Assembly: GCA_002110485.1 (NCBI GenBank) | Contig: MOWL01000028.1 | Location: forward strand, 124,001 to 188,000 | Reading direction: 5' to 3' | Length of the DNA: 64,000 bases | Source of the DNA: Emergomyces orientalis | Lineage: Eukaryota; Ascomycota; Eurotiomycetes; Onygenales; Ajellomycetaceae | In this document: piece after piece, positions 23,585 to 35,488 of the stretch | Layout: each line of letters starts with the position of its first letter | How positions within the stretch are numbered: position 1 is the stretch's first letter | Program-made: the position numbers and the translations under genes | The notes under the pieces: generated by a model | What the model saw: the letters and a program-made list of their open reading frames with translations, nothing else | Told to the model about the DNA's origin: nothing | Databases searched by the model: none

Positions 23585-24322
23585 TTGGCTAATACAAGGA
23601 CCATGAAACTGGCAATGGAGGACAAACATTTCGGAAATAGCCACCGGAAGAACAGCTCCAACAAGGATAATAGAAATGATATCAATATACTGGAGTTATG
23701 TCGACTTCCAACATCCGCAGCAGAGATTCTGTCAAACCTCTCCCACGTCCCGAATCTGAACCACCTCCTCACTCACTGGCGTTTCCATGACAGCAACTGG
23801 TACAATGAAAAATACACCTTAGACGGTGACATGGAGAATGTCAATGGCGTCACGGAGCAGGAGAAACAGGTGTCTTAGAGAGCACTGATGCGCGATGTTT
23901 ATAACGCCGTTAGCAATAATGTTGTTGATATCAATACTTCTCCCTTCCCAGCTTCGTCCCTTTCTTCCCCCCCACAAGCAGATCCATTACAATCCCCTAC
24001 CATGCCACCAATACTTAAATTCCTAGAAATCAAAAACATCCCCATGAATCCCATCTCCACCTACCTCTCCCCCACGTTCCACAACTTCCTCAGCTCCCTC
24101 CACTCCTTCAAACTCAGTCTCACGACAGTCGACAACGTCGGCCACTACGCCACAACACCTGTTTCCAGTATCACCTATTCACCTACGAACTCGATGAGTA
24201 CTTCCCAACCACTTATCGAGCGCCATATCCCTGCATATTTCAACCTGGGGCAGGCCTCTTGGCGGCGAAGAAGGCGCGGGTTTGTCCCCTCTCTCTACCT
24301 CCAGCGTAACTTCCGGCGCTGA
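23585..24322 (+). pseudogene. hypothetical protein remnant, possibly F-box-like
   Basis: One frame can be read from 23585 to 24322 with a single TAG at 23876-23878 (QVS*RALMRD, most simply a Trp codon changed to TAG). The first half has a leucine-rich stretch (LPTSAAEILSNLSHVPNLNH) resembling an F-box start, then WRFHDSNWYNEKYTLD. The second half has LKFLEIKNIPMNPISTYLSP and HSFKLSLTTVDNVGHY, reminiscent of the leucine-rich tails of fungal F-box proteins. The family call is from memory of such proteins and is weak. No confident continuation was found downstream. Confidence 0.4.
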
Positions 24323-25401
24323 AAATGTTGGCGCTGGATAATTGCTTTACTACTGCTCCTGGACTAATTGATTCCTTGTTGCGCATGCGCGGCCCTTGGA
24401 ACGCGTGGAGTTTTTCAGATGTTTCTCTGATGATGAGGGGAATACATTGTGCAAGTTGTTTGATATATCATTGAGGGCAGGGCCAGATTGGCTTGAGGAG
24501 TTTTGCATGGAACCTGGTAAGGTGAAGCTTAGGGAGGATAGTTGTCGGAGAAATGAGGAGAATGAGAGGAAGGTGGGCTGTTGTCAGATATTACTTGGTG
24601 GGGATGAAGATGACGATGGGAGGGAGGGAGAGTGTGTGGTGGATAAAGGTAGAGGCGTAGCGGAGAGACGAGGAAGAAGGGCTTTTTGTTGTGGTTATAT
24701 TGATGACATGTGGGCTTGTGGCGGAAATTTCGTGTACAAATATGGAGATGTGTTTAAAGGGAGATTAGGGTTGAAGGCAGTCCAGAATCGGTCCGGCACG
24801 CTTCTAAGACACTGGAATACCTGTCAAGTAGCGACCACAGCATTGTGTCACTCTGTTTAATGTACCTGTAGAACCTTTTGGAGGGTCCTCTTTGAGCTGG
24901 CTCTTCTCCCCTGCAAAGAATTTCCTGGACAAAAACTATTTTGCAACAAAGGCAGCAGTGCAGGTAGAAGCAGGAGCCATTAAACGACTCTCGGCTTTAT
25001 CGGCTCTAGCAACCTCAACATGAGAGACAGGGACAATCAACTTTCGGCAACACTATCGAGTGATGATCATGCTAGATTGGGGAATGGGTAATACATTTAT
25101 TAATGAAATGGGCTTCTGTACTTTACGCATGAACGAACACTGCACTTCATATAGTCATGGAATTTCGCATAAAAATGCAGGCAATTCACTGTAGGCAAAA
25201 TGCTGAATCATATTCCACACTCTCCACCAGAATCTGACAGCAAAACTTCTCTAAATTTTCAACCCCTAAGTCCATGTTGGCCTACTTCTCTCTCGGCCTA
25301 CAAAAACATTTCGAGAGCTAACCTTGGTACAGTACAAAATTAGTCGAAACCTTGCTGTATTCGACAGTATACCGTACAGTACATCTATTTTCATTGCTTG
25401 T
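24323..25401. other. no recognisable gene
   Basis: A purine-rich open frame of 154 codons (24396-24860) shows no known domain and an odd composition (many Gly, Asp, Arg and Cys). It may be a frame-shadow of the C-terminal part of the preceding pseudogene. The rest is AT-rich. No TIR of the neighbouring mariner element could be identified. Confidence 0.4.
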
Positions 25402-26285
25402 TCACCTATACATTCGCATGTCAAAAATGATTTTGCGCACTTTATCCTCTAGCCCCCACAGCATCCAGGCTCCATTTAATGAAATCTTGGAAATATTGAA
25501 CCCATGTGTTTCTGCCAATTTTGTCTCACAAAATGCTTTAAGCTCTGCAAAGAATTCTTTGATAGAGTGGTAAGTACAATAACGTGGCACCGGCATTGAA
25601 GTATGGCTCTCTTATCCGTTCGGTATGGTGGAAAGAAGCATTGTACATAATAAGAACTGACGTGGGCTCCGGCCATTGACCACAATTATGTAGAAGCTGT
25701 TCAATAAAGTCGTCAAACATTCTAGCATCGGTCGATCCTTGGAAGACTCGCAACATCAAGACACCGTTCTAGCAATATGTGGGGAGAATCTGGTTACAGC
25801 TGACCCTGCTGGAAATGGGAAACCGGAACTGGTGTCACGCTGTAGGGGGACCAGCCTGTCCTTCTCAAGCCAGCCTGTCTTGATACAACCTGATTCATCT
25901 ATGTACACTAGGTGATACGAGCGGAAATCTGCCAGTTGATACTGATAGTGAGCTCTCATATTCACATTTCTCTCTTGTGCTATCCTTCAAGCCACTTTCT
26001 TGGTCCAACCATGCGATCGAAGGGGCCCAATTGATAGTATATGTGAATATGAATGAGCACATCAAATTCATTGTACAAGAACTCTGTCATCTCATCCAGG
26101 TATAAATCTGGCTTCTCTAGCAAGTGGTCGACAGGCGTGATCATATGAGAATGGCCGCCAAGGATCAAGGGTGCTCGGTCACCGTCAAACATTCAGAGGT
26201 TGGCATTGATGGTTATGATTGAAAATTTGCTGCAGCCAGCTGCTTCAGCAATCTGGGACGTAGTCAGCAATCTGCTGCTGCTCAT
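25402..26285 (-). pseudogene. Tc1/mariner-type DDE transposase, degenerate
   Basis: Read on the minus strand from an ATG at 26285, a helix-turn-helix (LTTSQIAEAAGCS) is followed by LLEKPDLYLDEM. Next come the first catalytic block with YIDESG, then RVFQGSTDA, the second block (VLIMYNASFHHTERI, where the usual Asp is Tyr) and EFFAELKAF. A C-terminal part is recoverable in a shifted frame near 25450-25500 (FQDFIKWSLDAVGARG). At least three frameshifts and a TGA (NANL*MFDG) interrupt it. This is a common DNA transposon family of Pezizomycotina; the copy is dead. Confidence 0.8.
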
Positions 26286-28683
26286 ATCACAGATCATAAC
26301 AAGCTGGGAGGGTGCAAGTCAAGGCGCCATAATGGTCGTGGTCGCGCTGTTAACCAAAGAAGGTGATGAGGTGGCCGGGTGAGCTGCGCCACGAGATGGG
26401 TCATCCGGGTCAGTTCGGGCTGACAGTCAAGCCGACCCGGGGAACGTGTGATTAGTCACATTGGTTTTGTGACATGGGCTCTGGATCAAACCTCCTACCT
26501 TACCCTCTTTATCACCAGAAAAACCTCGATTTATACTTCCGAACCTACAGTCCTATAATTGAGCCGCGATTATACCTACCTACGTGGAACATAAGCTTTT
26601 AGGCCGTGTCTCTTCAAATGGATGGTTTATCCTCAGCCGCAAGTGTTTTCGCAATCATTCAACTAACAGGAAGCCTTGTGAAGCTCTGTGGGGGCTATGT
26701 TCAACATGTGAAAAATGCACGAGATGAAATTTTTACTCTACAACAGTTGATTGCAGGCCTCCAAGAGACCCTCCAGGACCTTCAGAAATTCCTTCAAAGA
26801 AACCACAGAAAGGCTCTACCTACCTCCTCGCGACTGGTCAACAACATTACCGATTGCCTCTCCAACCTCCAAGCCTTAGAAGCAAGACTTGATCCAGGGA
26901 AGGGAAAGAAGCTCATGGAGAAAGTGGAACTCCGAGCCTTAAAGTAGCCCCTGAAACGCACAGAGATGGAATGCATTACTCAGAACCTTGAAAACTATAA
27001 ATCTTCATTTCTCTTGTCTTTACAGGTGGATCAGAGGTATGTTGATTGAGAATGATCATATGACTCTGTATAATAGACTCAAAGGCTGCATAGTTCTTTG
27101 ATGGTCGGCGTGGTTCACAATATTGATTGTATTAGTCAACATATGGATCTTGGGAAGTTGGAAGGCGCGATGGAGGCAGAGTTTGATTCATTCTCTGATC
27201 GAGATGAAGCTCAATGCCTTCAAGGCACTAGGACCGAGCTCCTCCAGCAGATAATGGAATGGGCTATGTCACCGTCCCAACAAAGTATTTTCTGGTTAAA
27301 ATGAATGGCTGGGATAGGAAAATCCACAATATCTCGGACTGTGGCAAGGTCGCTCAAGGACACCAACAATCTAGGTGCCAGTTTCTTCTTTAAGAGGGGT
27401 GAAGGGGACCGAGGGAATGCGAGGAAATTTTTCCCGACATTAATAAGGCAGTTGATGCTCTGGATCCCTGAGCTGAAGTTTGGTGTGCAAAAGGCACTTG
27501 ATCATGACCCTAATATTGCATCGAAATCGCTTAGAGAGCAGTTTGAGAAACTACTCTTTCAATCAATGCTCAATCTTGACCCACTCAGTCAACAACCTCG
27601 AACCACTGTAATAGTGATTGATGCTTTGGATGAGTGTGAACATGATCAAGATATACGAAATATAATCCGATTACTACCTCTTCTACAGAGGGCAAATGCA
27701 GTTTGTGTTCGGGTATTTCTGACCAGCAGGCCTGAACTGCCAATTCGCCTTGGCTTTTTGGAGATTGCAAATCAAGACTATCAGGACCTAGCTCTTCATG
27801 AGGTCTCTGAAAAAGTGACAAAGGATGATATATATTTATTTCTGAAAGCCAGATTTGCAAGGATCAGACATGACAGAAATATTTCTCAAGACTGGCCTGG
27901 TGATGATGTCATTCAACAACCAGTTGCAATGTCAGTTCCACTGTTTATTTCTGCGCCACTGTGTGTCGATACATTGAGAATTCAAAATTGGATCCCGTAT
28001 TACGCCTCACAGAGCTTCAAAATAACCAAGCCAAATATGCAACAAGAATGGACAAGACATACCTGCCAATTCTTACACGACTTCTAGATGATCAAGACAG
28101 TGATGAGTCAGAGCAGCAACAGCTTCTACAAGAGTTTCAGGACATAGTAGGTGTTATAATACTTCTTGCTGTTCCAATTTCCATCAATACACTATCACTG
28201 CTTGTTGGGATTAGGGCAGCTCAGATCAGCAATCGATTGAATGCATTTCAGTCTGTTTTAAGTGTTTCAGATGACCAAGATCTCCCTGTCAGAATTCTAC
28301 ATCTGTCATTCCGAGATTTTTTGGTCCAGTCCGCAAGCGAATTTCTTGTGGACGAGCCAAGAAAGCATATGGATATTGTTTTATGCTGTTTTAAAACCAT
28401 GCGACATCATCTACAGAAAAATATCTGCAATCTAGAAAGCTTTGGAACATATAGAGCAGATATCAGTCTTCAATCCATCTGCCAGTACTTACCACCAGAG
28501 CTACAATACTTCTGTCGCTATTGGGTACATCATCTCAAACAAAGCAAAGTCTCATTCTCTGAGATAGAAGATGTCTTCTCATTCCTTCAAAAGCATTTTC
28601 TGCACTGAGTGGAAGCAATGAGGCTAATAGGTCTTGCATTAGAAGTGATTGAGATTTTTAATCATCTTGAAATGATTATACCT

Positions 28684-28735
28684 GTAAGTTTTGTGGAGAG
28701 TCAAACATACATATAATTCTCACTAATAAATATAG
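28684..28735 (+). other. intron of the NACHT-WD40 pseudogene
   Basis: GTAAGT donor at 28684, CTAAT branch-like site and TATAG acceptor at 28735; 52 bases. It joins IFNHLEMIIP to the segment leading into the WD40 repeats. Confidence 0.6.
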
Positions 28736-28960
28736 GGTGGCCGGTATTTTGCAATTTCTGATTTTCTGCTTGATGCAAAGCGATTTATTCTCAAAAACTG
28801 CCAGATAGTTGATAAGGCGCCCCTTCAGCTTTATTGCACAGGACTGGTATTTTCACCCCAAACAGCAATAATCCGCAGACATTTCAAAGCAGACCTTCCT
28901 AGTTGGATATGCCAGTTGCCACACATTGATGAAACATGGAACGCAGAGTTACAGGCTCTC

Positions 28961-29330
28961 GAGGGCCACTCAAGTTCAGTTCAGTCGGTGGCCTTCTCGC
29001 CCGACGGCCAGCTGCTGGCATCTGGCTCATATGATGAGACAGTGCGGCTCTGGGACCTGCGACGGGCGCTCTAGAGCAGACTCTTGAGGGCCACTCAGGT
29101 TCAGTTGAGTCAGTGGCCCTCTCGCCCAATGGTCGGCTGCTGGCGTCCGGCTCTCATGACAAGACAGTGCCGCTCTGGGATCTTGCGACGGGCACTCTAG
29201 AGCAGACTCTCGAGGGCCACTTAGATTGGGTTGAGTCAGTGGCCTTCTCACCTGACGGCCGGCTGCTGGCGTCTAGCTCATATGATAAGACAGTGCGGCT
29301 CTGGGATCCAGCGACGGGCGCTGTACAACA
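28961..29330 (+). repeat. three WD40-coding repeats of 126 bp
   Basis: Units begin with GAGGGCCACT at 28961, 29086 and 29212. The spacing is 125 and then 126 bases, which shows the 1-base deletion in the first unit. The units are highly similar at the nucleotide level, as in fast-evolving NLR repeat arrays. Confidence 0.85.
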
Positions 29331-29628
29331 CACCAGGTCAGTTGAAGGAATAGTCACGAATATTGAATTTTCTCAGGACGGTTCACATCTAAGCACCAAC
29401 TTGGGAGCCTTTGATATTCGGTTCAGCTGTGACTGCCCTGCGTTGTCTAATTCACCTTATATGAATCTAGATATCTCCATTGAGCATGAGCAGTGGATGA
29501 AATTAAATGGTGAAAAGGCTCTCTGGTTTCCTACCGAGTTTCGGCCTACATGTTGGGCGATTAAAGAAAGTCAACTCGCTCTAGGACATGCATCGGGGCG
29601 GATTTCCTTCATAGGATTTTGCGTATAG

Positions 29629-30262
29629 TGGGTTCCAAGAATCTTCATTTGCATTCGTTCTTCTATTTTGAAATATCTCTGTAAATGAAGGGCCTGGGGG
29701 GAGAGGAGAATTTATAGGGCTTTATTCTAGTGGTGAAATGTGCCATAAGTTCCACGGGGCCCCAAAATCCATACCACTGCCAGTCGAGCGTTGTGGTTTG
29801 CAACTACTTGGTCTGGAAGATTCGAGCATCATCATCGTTAGGCGGGTAAAAAACTTACTGCTTCACTAAATGGTAGCTACCTACTTAACTAGCGTCTTGG
29901 CAATGGGGCTCACGATTCAAAGTGGAGTGCTAGACAGTGAAGCTGGTTTTGGCAACCTGGCGTTACTAATTCTGAGAAGAGTGTAATAAATAACTAGATA
30001 TTTATCATATAAACTAACAATTGATAAGTGTCATTCAGAGTAAGAAAATACGGGTGATTTTTTAACGTGGGCGTTAGCACTGCCTCTCTAAATAATACAT
30101 GAATGAACTTGAAACATGAGCTAAAGTTTACTAGTGAGATGGCAAAATATGTTTGAAACTTTGAAAATAAAGAGATAATCAAAGTCAGATGAACATCATT
30201 TTTTAAAAAGAAAAGGAAAGATTTATTCAAACAATTTAATCTTGATTTTCAAAAATAATATC
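29629..30262. other. intergenic, no gene seen
   Basis: AT-rich sequence after the NACHT-WD40 pseudogene. Only short chance ORFs; no repeats or RNA genes recognised. Confidence 0.5.
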
Positions 30263-30451
30263 TGTAGCGGGTGTACTCCGTACGCCCGCTCCCTATTCCG
30301 CTGCCCCTTTCTCCTCTATTCTTCCGCCCGCCCCTCTAACCCTTCTCAATTAGTTAGTAGCTGCCCACGTACGTTTTTAGATTTTTCCGCGGCTAGAGAT
30401 AGAGAGAATCATACATGAATTAATTTACTAAAAGAACACGCGTACGCGACA
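30263..30451 (+). mobile_element. solo LTR (189 bp), TSD ATATC
   Basis: It begins TGTAGCGGGTG and ends CGTACGCGACA, with imperfect inverted ends (TGTAGCG against TGTCGCG). The 5-bp duplication ATATC occurs at 30258-30262 and 30452-30456. It is GC-rich compared with its flanks and non-coding. The family is unassigned (start resembles fungal gypsy LTRs). Orientation is arbitrary. Confidence 0.72.
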
Positions 30452-30721
30452 ATATCTATTTTTTATCTACTCATAATAAGTAGTACTAATGTTGAAGTGA
30501 GAGCTTGATGATGTTATTGTAAAATATCTCAAATGAAACTAGCCATCTTATGTGTGGGCAGATCTATCATCATGTGACCAAAGGTTAAGCGGGGCGGCCC
30601 CTGAGCGCAAGCCAACGAGTAATAAATATTATCTTTTACTGAATGAAACCTTGCTTCACAAAATGAAGTACAGGCTTGCAATTTTGTTTCAGCTACTCCG
30701 TACTTAGTCTCAGTTCACTAA

Positions 30722-31032
30722 CTTCTAAGCACTGCAGACTTATTACTAGAGGCCAAGACCATTGAATCTTCTATAAGTTCAACTCCTACTTTTAGAGCTG
30801 CAAGCACAGAGTCTTCTACAGAGACTCCCACTTTTACTGCTGAAATCAACACAGTAACAATAAAGAATGGGATTGGTGTGAGGTAAAAGCAATTGTATGT
30901 CTGTCTTGTATCTATAACTTATAAGCTTTATGCTTTCATGGTTAACTAATGTGTAGAATTCAGTGTCAAACTGATATTGACTGCCAGGCCGATTTTTGGT
31001 GTTTCAATATTCGCATACATTTTACCATTTAG
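30722..31032 (+). pseudogene. possible spliced gene remnant, Ser/Thr-rich then Cys-rich
   Basis: An open segment without ATG (30722-30882) encodes an imperfect repeat (TIESSISSTPTF, then STESSTETPTF). A donor GTAAAA at 30883 and acceptor TGTAG at 30956 bound a 74-base intron-like stretch. Joining them gives GIGVRIQCQTDIDCQADFWC and a stop at 31030-31032. This could be the C-terminal remains of a small secreted protein gene, or chance. No family is recognised. Confidence 0.25.
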
Positions 31033-31293
31033 ATTTTGACCGTGACCCAGTCATTTTGACCAATTAGAGCCCTTTCTCCAGCTTCAGCAAAACCCTCAAA
31101 ATCTGTTCTTGCAACATTCTTCAATTCTCCACTTTCTGTCTTTTTTCTTTTATTTTCCTTAACAGAAAATAAACCAAGTAGCCTGCCGAACAAAGAAAGA
31201 AGAGGAAGCAAAAATTTAAAGCAAATTTGACGGCCTGAGCAGTGCATCCCCTCTCTCCGTATCCCCCATCACAAAAACCTCTTCATTGAAAAG

Positions 31294-32380
31294 ATGTCTT
31301 CAAAATCTCACATTCCATACTCTGTACGGGCAAGCCGCCACCGCAATCCACTGGCCAAGCAGCTTTTCCAAATAGCAGAAGAAAAGAAATCAAATGTTGT
31401 GGTCTCCGCCGATGTAACAACCACAAAAGAGCTGCTGGATCTCGCTGATCGTGCGTTCAAATTACCCCTCCATTATCAGTAGAGGGACATGAAAAGCTTT
31501 TCTTCTCAGCTTCCACTCACTTCTTTTTTTGTCTTTCCCTCCGCATACCCATATACTCTCAACTTCCAATCCTCTTCGAAAAGGACAAAATCAAAGATAT
31601 TCCCAAACACTACTTAACCAACCAAATAATTATAATTGATTATAAAAAATAAAAAATAAAAAATAAAAACTAACACCCACAAAAGGTCTAGGCCCTTATA
31701 TCACTGTCCTGAAAACTCACATCGACATCCTCTCCGACCTATCTCCCTTCACCCTCACCAGCCTAAAAACCCTCGCCACCAAACACCGCTTCCTCCTCTT
31801 TGAAGACCGCAAATTCGTCGACATCGGCAGCACTGTTCAGAAACAATACCACGGTGGCTCCCTGCGCATCTCGGAATGGGCCCACATCGTCAACTGCGCC
31901 ATGCTTGCTGGCCCAGGCATTGTTGATGCATTAGCACAGACTGCCTCATCCCCGGATTTCCAAACCGCATATGGCACTGAGGGCCGCGCGCTGCTGATCC
32001 TGGCGGAAATGACATCCAAGGGCTCAATGGCTACAGGCCTGTATACAGAGTTGTCTGTGCAGGCCGCGAGAAAGCATGCGGAGTTTGTGTTGGGGTTTGT
32101 GGCGACAAGAGCGCTTAATGAGGTGCAACCGGTTACTGCGTCTTCTTCTTCTGATGATGATGATGATGAAGATTTTGTCGTTTTTACAACAGGAGTGAAT
32201 TTGTCATCAAGTGGAGATGCATTGGGGCAACAGTATCAGACTCCCGCGTCGGCGGTACAGAGAGGCGCGGATTTTATCATTTCAGGTCGGGGGATATATG
32301 CAACGGCGGATCCCGTGGAGGCTGTTCTGAGGTATCGGGAGGAAGGGTGGAGGGCTTATCTGGAGAGGGTTCAGGGGTAA
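31294..32380 (+). CDS. URA3: orotidine 5'-phosphate decarboxylase
   Basis: The gene has two exons, 31294-31450 and 31686-32380, and encodes 283 residues. It catalyses the last step of UMP synthesis, decarboxylation of OMP, in the cytosol. Exon 1 starts [14 protein letters not shown] and ends in LAD. Splicing restores [19 protein letters not shown], the substrate-binding region, at the known pyrG intron position. The catalytic signature [10 protein letters not shown] is intact, as are [19 protein letters not shown] and the C-terminal phosphate-binding segment VFTTGVN...GQQYQTP...[12 protein letters not shown]. An Asp/Ser-rich insertion ([12 protein letters not shown]) precedes FVVFTTGV, as in other Pezizomycotina. 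No defect is visible, so it is expected to be functional. It is convergent with RAD14. Confidence 0.96.
31451..31685 (+). other. URA3: intron of URA3
   Basis: 235 bases, GTGCGT donor, CTAAC branch site at 31670-31674 and AG acceptor at 31684-31685. Phase: the Arg codon is split C|GT. The 3' half has an AAAAATAAA microsatellite. Confidence 0.93.
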
Positions 32381-34232
32381 AGGGTACCAGTCGTGAATTT
32401 ATTTGCGGGGGAGGCGTATTTGGGATTCCGTTCTATTCATACTTGGAAATCTGGGGGATATCTGGAATCAAACTATTCCAAACAGCGTGCTTGGCTACGA
32501 CTTGCCAGTTACCACATGGGGCTATACCCTAATGCTTCGACCATTAATGACCACATATCTTTGGTTCAGTGAATTGGGTGATTGGGAAGGACATCATTTT
32601 AGATGTTTAAGCCGCTGACATTGAAACTTTTCATATTAACTTAGATTAGCTGATTAGTATATCTGGATTTCATATTCCATACATCCAGATGCCTCCTTAG
32701 ATGCGTAGCTGTGTAGGCTTGGAAATTTAACTATTCTATACTTATTGCCAGATTTATTTCTCGTCTGGGTATCTTGCATATGATACAATTTAATCCAGAA
32801 AAATAAACACTGGCAATATGAAAGTAAGGTAATTTAAATCACACCAACTGTTTGAAAATGAGACTTCTATCGAGTGAACAAGAAAGCCTCCAGTGCACCA
32901 AGCCTGAAGATTATTATATCATTCACAAATAGAGAAGCACATAGCTAAGTTGCCAAGATCTCTTTTTTACAGAATACAATTACTTCTACACGCTGCTGCA
33001 GATATGGTTAGGGCTTTTTGAAGCTTGCCCATTCAACACACTTTACACAAAGAGAAAGTATTATATATATAGGCACTGCGGGCATAGGTGGAGTAAAGGA
33101 ACATGGCGCATCTAAAATAGACAGGGCAAGAGTTTCTGGCAATGGCATTTGAATAATGAATTCTGACTAAGATTGATTCAAAGTCCTTGTTGACCACTGT
33201 CCGTAGCTTCGCCTCCCCATCTTGGCTGGGGCAATAGTAAAATCATATCAAGGTGGGTGGGGCCATTCAAGATGGGCATACTTCCCAGGGGAGCAAGTAG
33301 ATGAGTATGAATTAGCCGAAGAATCAACACCCTAATTAAAGGTTGCATATTGCTGAGCTGTTTGCGGATCGAGTAGGGAATTGACGCGATAGCCGAAGAT
33401 GGATTGGTTCTCGTTGATAGACGGCGACTGAGCTGGGCAGGGAGTGTGCAAGGAATCGACACTGTAGTCGAAGATGGATCCGCTGGCGCTGATAGGCGAG
33501 TGAACTGAACAGGGTCGGCCAAGGAATTGATGCTGTAATCAAAGGTAGACATGTCGGAGCCGGGCGACGGTGGCTATATTACATTGCGAACGCGAAGCCC
33601 GCCATTTTTGGCCGCGGCAGTCCCTTCAACAACTCATTGCCGTTCAGAACGCTGTTCTTCAAATACGCACTGCCAACATCGCTTCCCAGTAGAATGGGCA
33701 GCATTATCCGCCTAGAGAGCGTTCTCGATAAATCTGTTCATGATCTTCATTTGCGAACATAAACAAGATCGAAAAATCGCGAAACCAACTTATATCTAAA
33801 AATAGAAAGAGAATATATATAGTTGTCCCGATCAGAATGGTCTGAGTGGAAGTAACTGAGGTTTTTCGTTTTCCAGTACTCTGTGGATGCCCAGCTGTTG
33901 GGTGGACGGGTTCATTATGAGGACGCCTGGGGTTGGATAAACTCGGAATGCCTGGTGAGCATATAGCAAAGGCTCTGCAAGCTTGTGACTAACTGATGAG
34001 ACGCAAAACTCCAAACACCAGGTTTGTTAGAAGATCACAGTACAATCACAATCACATTACACAAGTACAAATACCATACATATGCTTATGCATTACGTAC
34101 CACGAGAAACAAAAAGCGCCGACGGCATTTCCATGCAAACGCGCATCCAGGCATTTACGCGTTGCCATCTTACATATTTTGGGTCGCGGTGACTGAGTAT
34201 TGGGGTGGCAATGAGGAGGAGTGAGTAGCTAG
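32381..34232. other. convergent intergenic region between URA3 and RAD14
   Basis: No convincing gene. Short ORFs lack domains. It holds imperfect repeats at 33378-33545 (listed separately) and a small palindrome near 32660-32690 (ATCTGGA...TCCAGAT). Confidence 0.55.
33378..33545. repeat. imperfect tandem repeats of about 71-75 bp
   Basis: Units start with GAATTGACG or GAATCGACA at 33378 and 33453, with a partial third at 33524 (GAATTGATG). Each has a GTAGTCGAA-like patch followed by GATGGAT in the first two. The unit spacing is not constant modulo 3, so the ORFs crossing it are unlikely to be genes. Confidence 0.55.
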
Positions 34233-35488
34233 CTAGAACTCGAGTTCTTCAATCTGCATTTCGCAATCGACGCATGTCTTTACTCCTATGCCTGTTTCTG
34301 GATTTTCAACAAGTCTTCCCCATTGATGCACATGTTTGGTGGCACCAAGATTGTCTCCAAAATGCCCTCCGGCCCCTTCTCCTGCGGCAGCCTGGCGACT
34401 TCGTCGGTGTGCTTCAACTCTAGTTCGCTTCTTCAAATCATGCAGTTTAGATTTGAACTTAGCTTCTCTCTGCCGTTTCTTTGTAGCCTCCCGCCTCTCA
34501 AATTCCGCATCTAGTGCCTCGGGTGATCCCCATTTCTTCGGTGAGAATGCATATGCTTCGACCTGGAATCGCAGGTAAAGCATCATGTTATTCCATGTTG
34601 CTTTATGAGGGTTGGGCTTCTCTAGATGAGGTAGAAGCTCTTCATCTTTCAGTTCAGCTGGTGGATGGAAAAGAGTGGAGAAAAATACACAGTTAGCAAA
34701 TATTCTTAATACAGCGCAGCCTGAGACAAGTCCAATCCAATTACTTACAGTCTGTCAACAGGTAATCCTCTTTTGCTTCTGTTTTTGTGAGCAGGCTATA
34801 TTTCTCGGGGAATTTCTCCTTGCAGGAATTGCAAACAGCACATTTTAATATTTCTTCCCACTTCCAGTCAATCTCTACACTGCCACACTCACGACAAGAT
34901 TTCTGCTCTCTTGTATTGAGTACACTTAAGCCCGGTTCGAAGGGGCCCGCTCTGTCCCTGCGTAGTGACTGTAATAGTTGATGTTGGTCCCATTCTTTCA
35001 ATGTCATGTGAGGAGGTTTGTCATCCCTCTCGCCTGAATTTAAAATCTTGTTATTGGGATCGTCTTCCGTGGTTAAGAATCCACCTTTGGTATCCGTCAT
35101 TTTGCTCAAGTCATACTCCACATATTTCACGAAGTTACGAGCTGGACGGATCTCATTCAGTGGATGTCCAGTTGATATGTTCGACCGTGCATCACGAGAG
35201 TTCGAAGGAGATTTCGAAGAAGAAATTGCTGAATATGGCCGTTTCTGTCCAGAAGCTACTGAATCTGCCAGCAGTGAATCAGATCGTGCTTCAGCATCAT
35301 GCTGTTCCCGAAGTGCCTTTGCTTTCATCCGATTTACATCCTACACGGAGTGTCAGTATTGATAGGTTTTCCATGGCCTGCAACAGACATACAATTCTGC
35401 GAAGCTGTTCTGGAGTTAATGGTTTTCGAGAGTTGGAAATGGTAGTGTTGTCTCGGGGCGGAGAGTCAGGGGCGTGAGGAGATTCCAT
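34233..35488 (-). CDS. RAD14: DNA repair protein RAD14 (XPA homologue)
   Basis: There are three exons on the minus strand: 35488-35393, 35340-34749 and 34657-34233, coding for 370 residues. RAD14/XPA binds damaged DNA in the nucleus and organises the incision complex in nucleotide excision repair. Exon 1 ends LRRI and joins DVNRMKAKALREQ, the conserved XPA N-terminal motif. The zinc finger is CREC...CAVCNSC (a C4 site), followed by KTEAKEDYLLTD, which splices to SELKDEELLPHLEKPNPHK, then YLRFQVEAYAF and KWGSPEALDAEFERRE. The C-terminus VKTCVDCEMQIEELEF is typical of fungal RAD14. The stop is TAG. Both introns have good signals (GTATGT with CTGAC, GTAAGT with CTAAC). Appears intact. Confidence 0.95.
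34658..34748 (-). other. RAD14: intron 2 of RAD14
   Basis: 91 bases; donor GTAAGT, branch CTAAC (34692-34696), acceptor ACCAG. It splits a Ser codon (T|CT) and restores the full XPA C-terminal domain. Confidence 0.9.
35341..35392 (-). other. RAD14: intron 1 of RAD14
   Basis: 52 bases; donor GTATGT, branch CTGAC, acceptor GTGTAG. It falls between the Ile and Asp codons (phase 0). Confidence 0.9.

Larger units (their letters stand above)
26618..29628 (+). pseudogene. NACHT-WD40 repeat protein (NLR-like), inactivated
   Basis: The domain order is a fungal N-terminal helical domain (ATG at 26618, MDGLSSAASVFAIIQLTGSL), a NACHT NTPase with P-loop MAGIGKSTIS (27305), Walker B-like VIDALDEC and LTSRPELP, a winged-helix region (28000-28600), and WD40 repeats ending in ALGHASGRISFIGFC (29628). 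Such proteins act in heterokaryon incompatibility and defence signalling. The gene is dead: TAG at 26945 (ALK*PLK), TGA at 27302 just before the P-loop, a frameshift near 27957, TGA at 28606 (KHFLH*VEAM, normally Trp) and a 1-base deletion in the first WD40 repeat near 29057. At least two introns are likely (one near 27035, one at 28684-28735). Confidence 0.85.

Noticed and set aside
24396..24860. 154-codon plus-strand ORF as a gene
   Set aside because: Unusual Gly/Asp/Arg/Cys composition, no domain, probably a shadow frame of decayed sequence.
26200..26382. 60-codon plus-strand ORF before the NACHT-WD40 pseudogene
   Set aside because: Antisense to the helix-turn-helix part of the Tc1/mariner transposase remnant.
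33178..33552. 124-codon ORF between URA3 and RAD14 with repeat-like protein sequence
   Set aside because: The underlying repeats are not in frame with each other and no domain is seen; better explained as an imperfect minisatellite.
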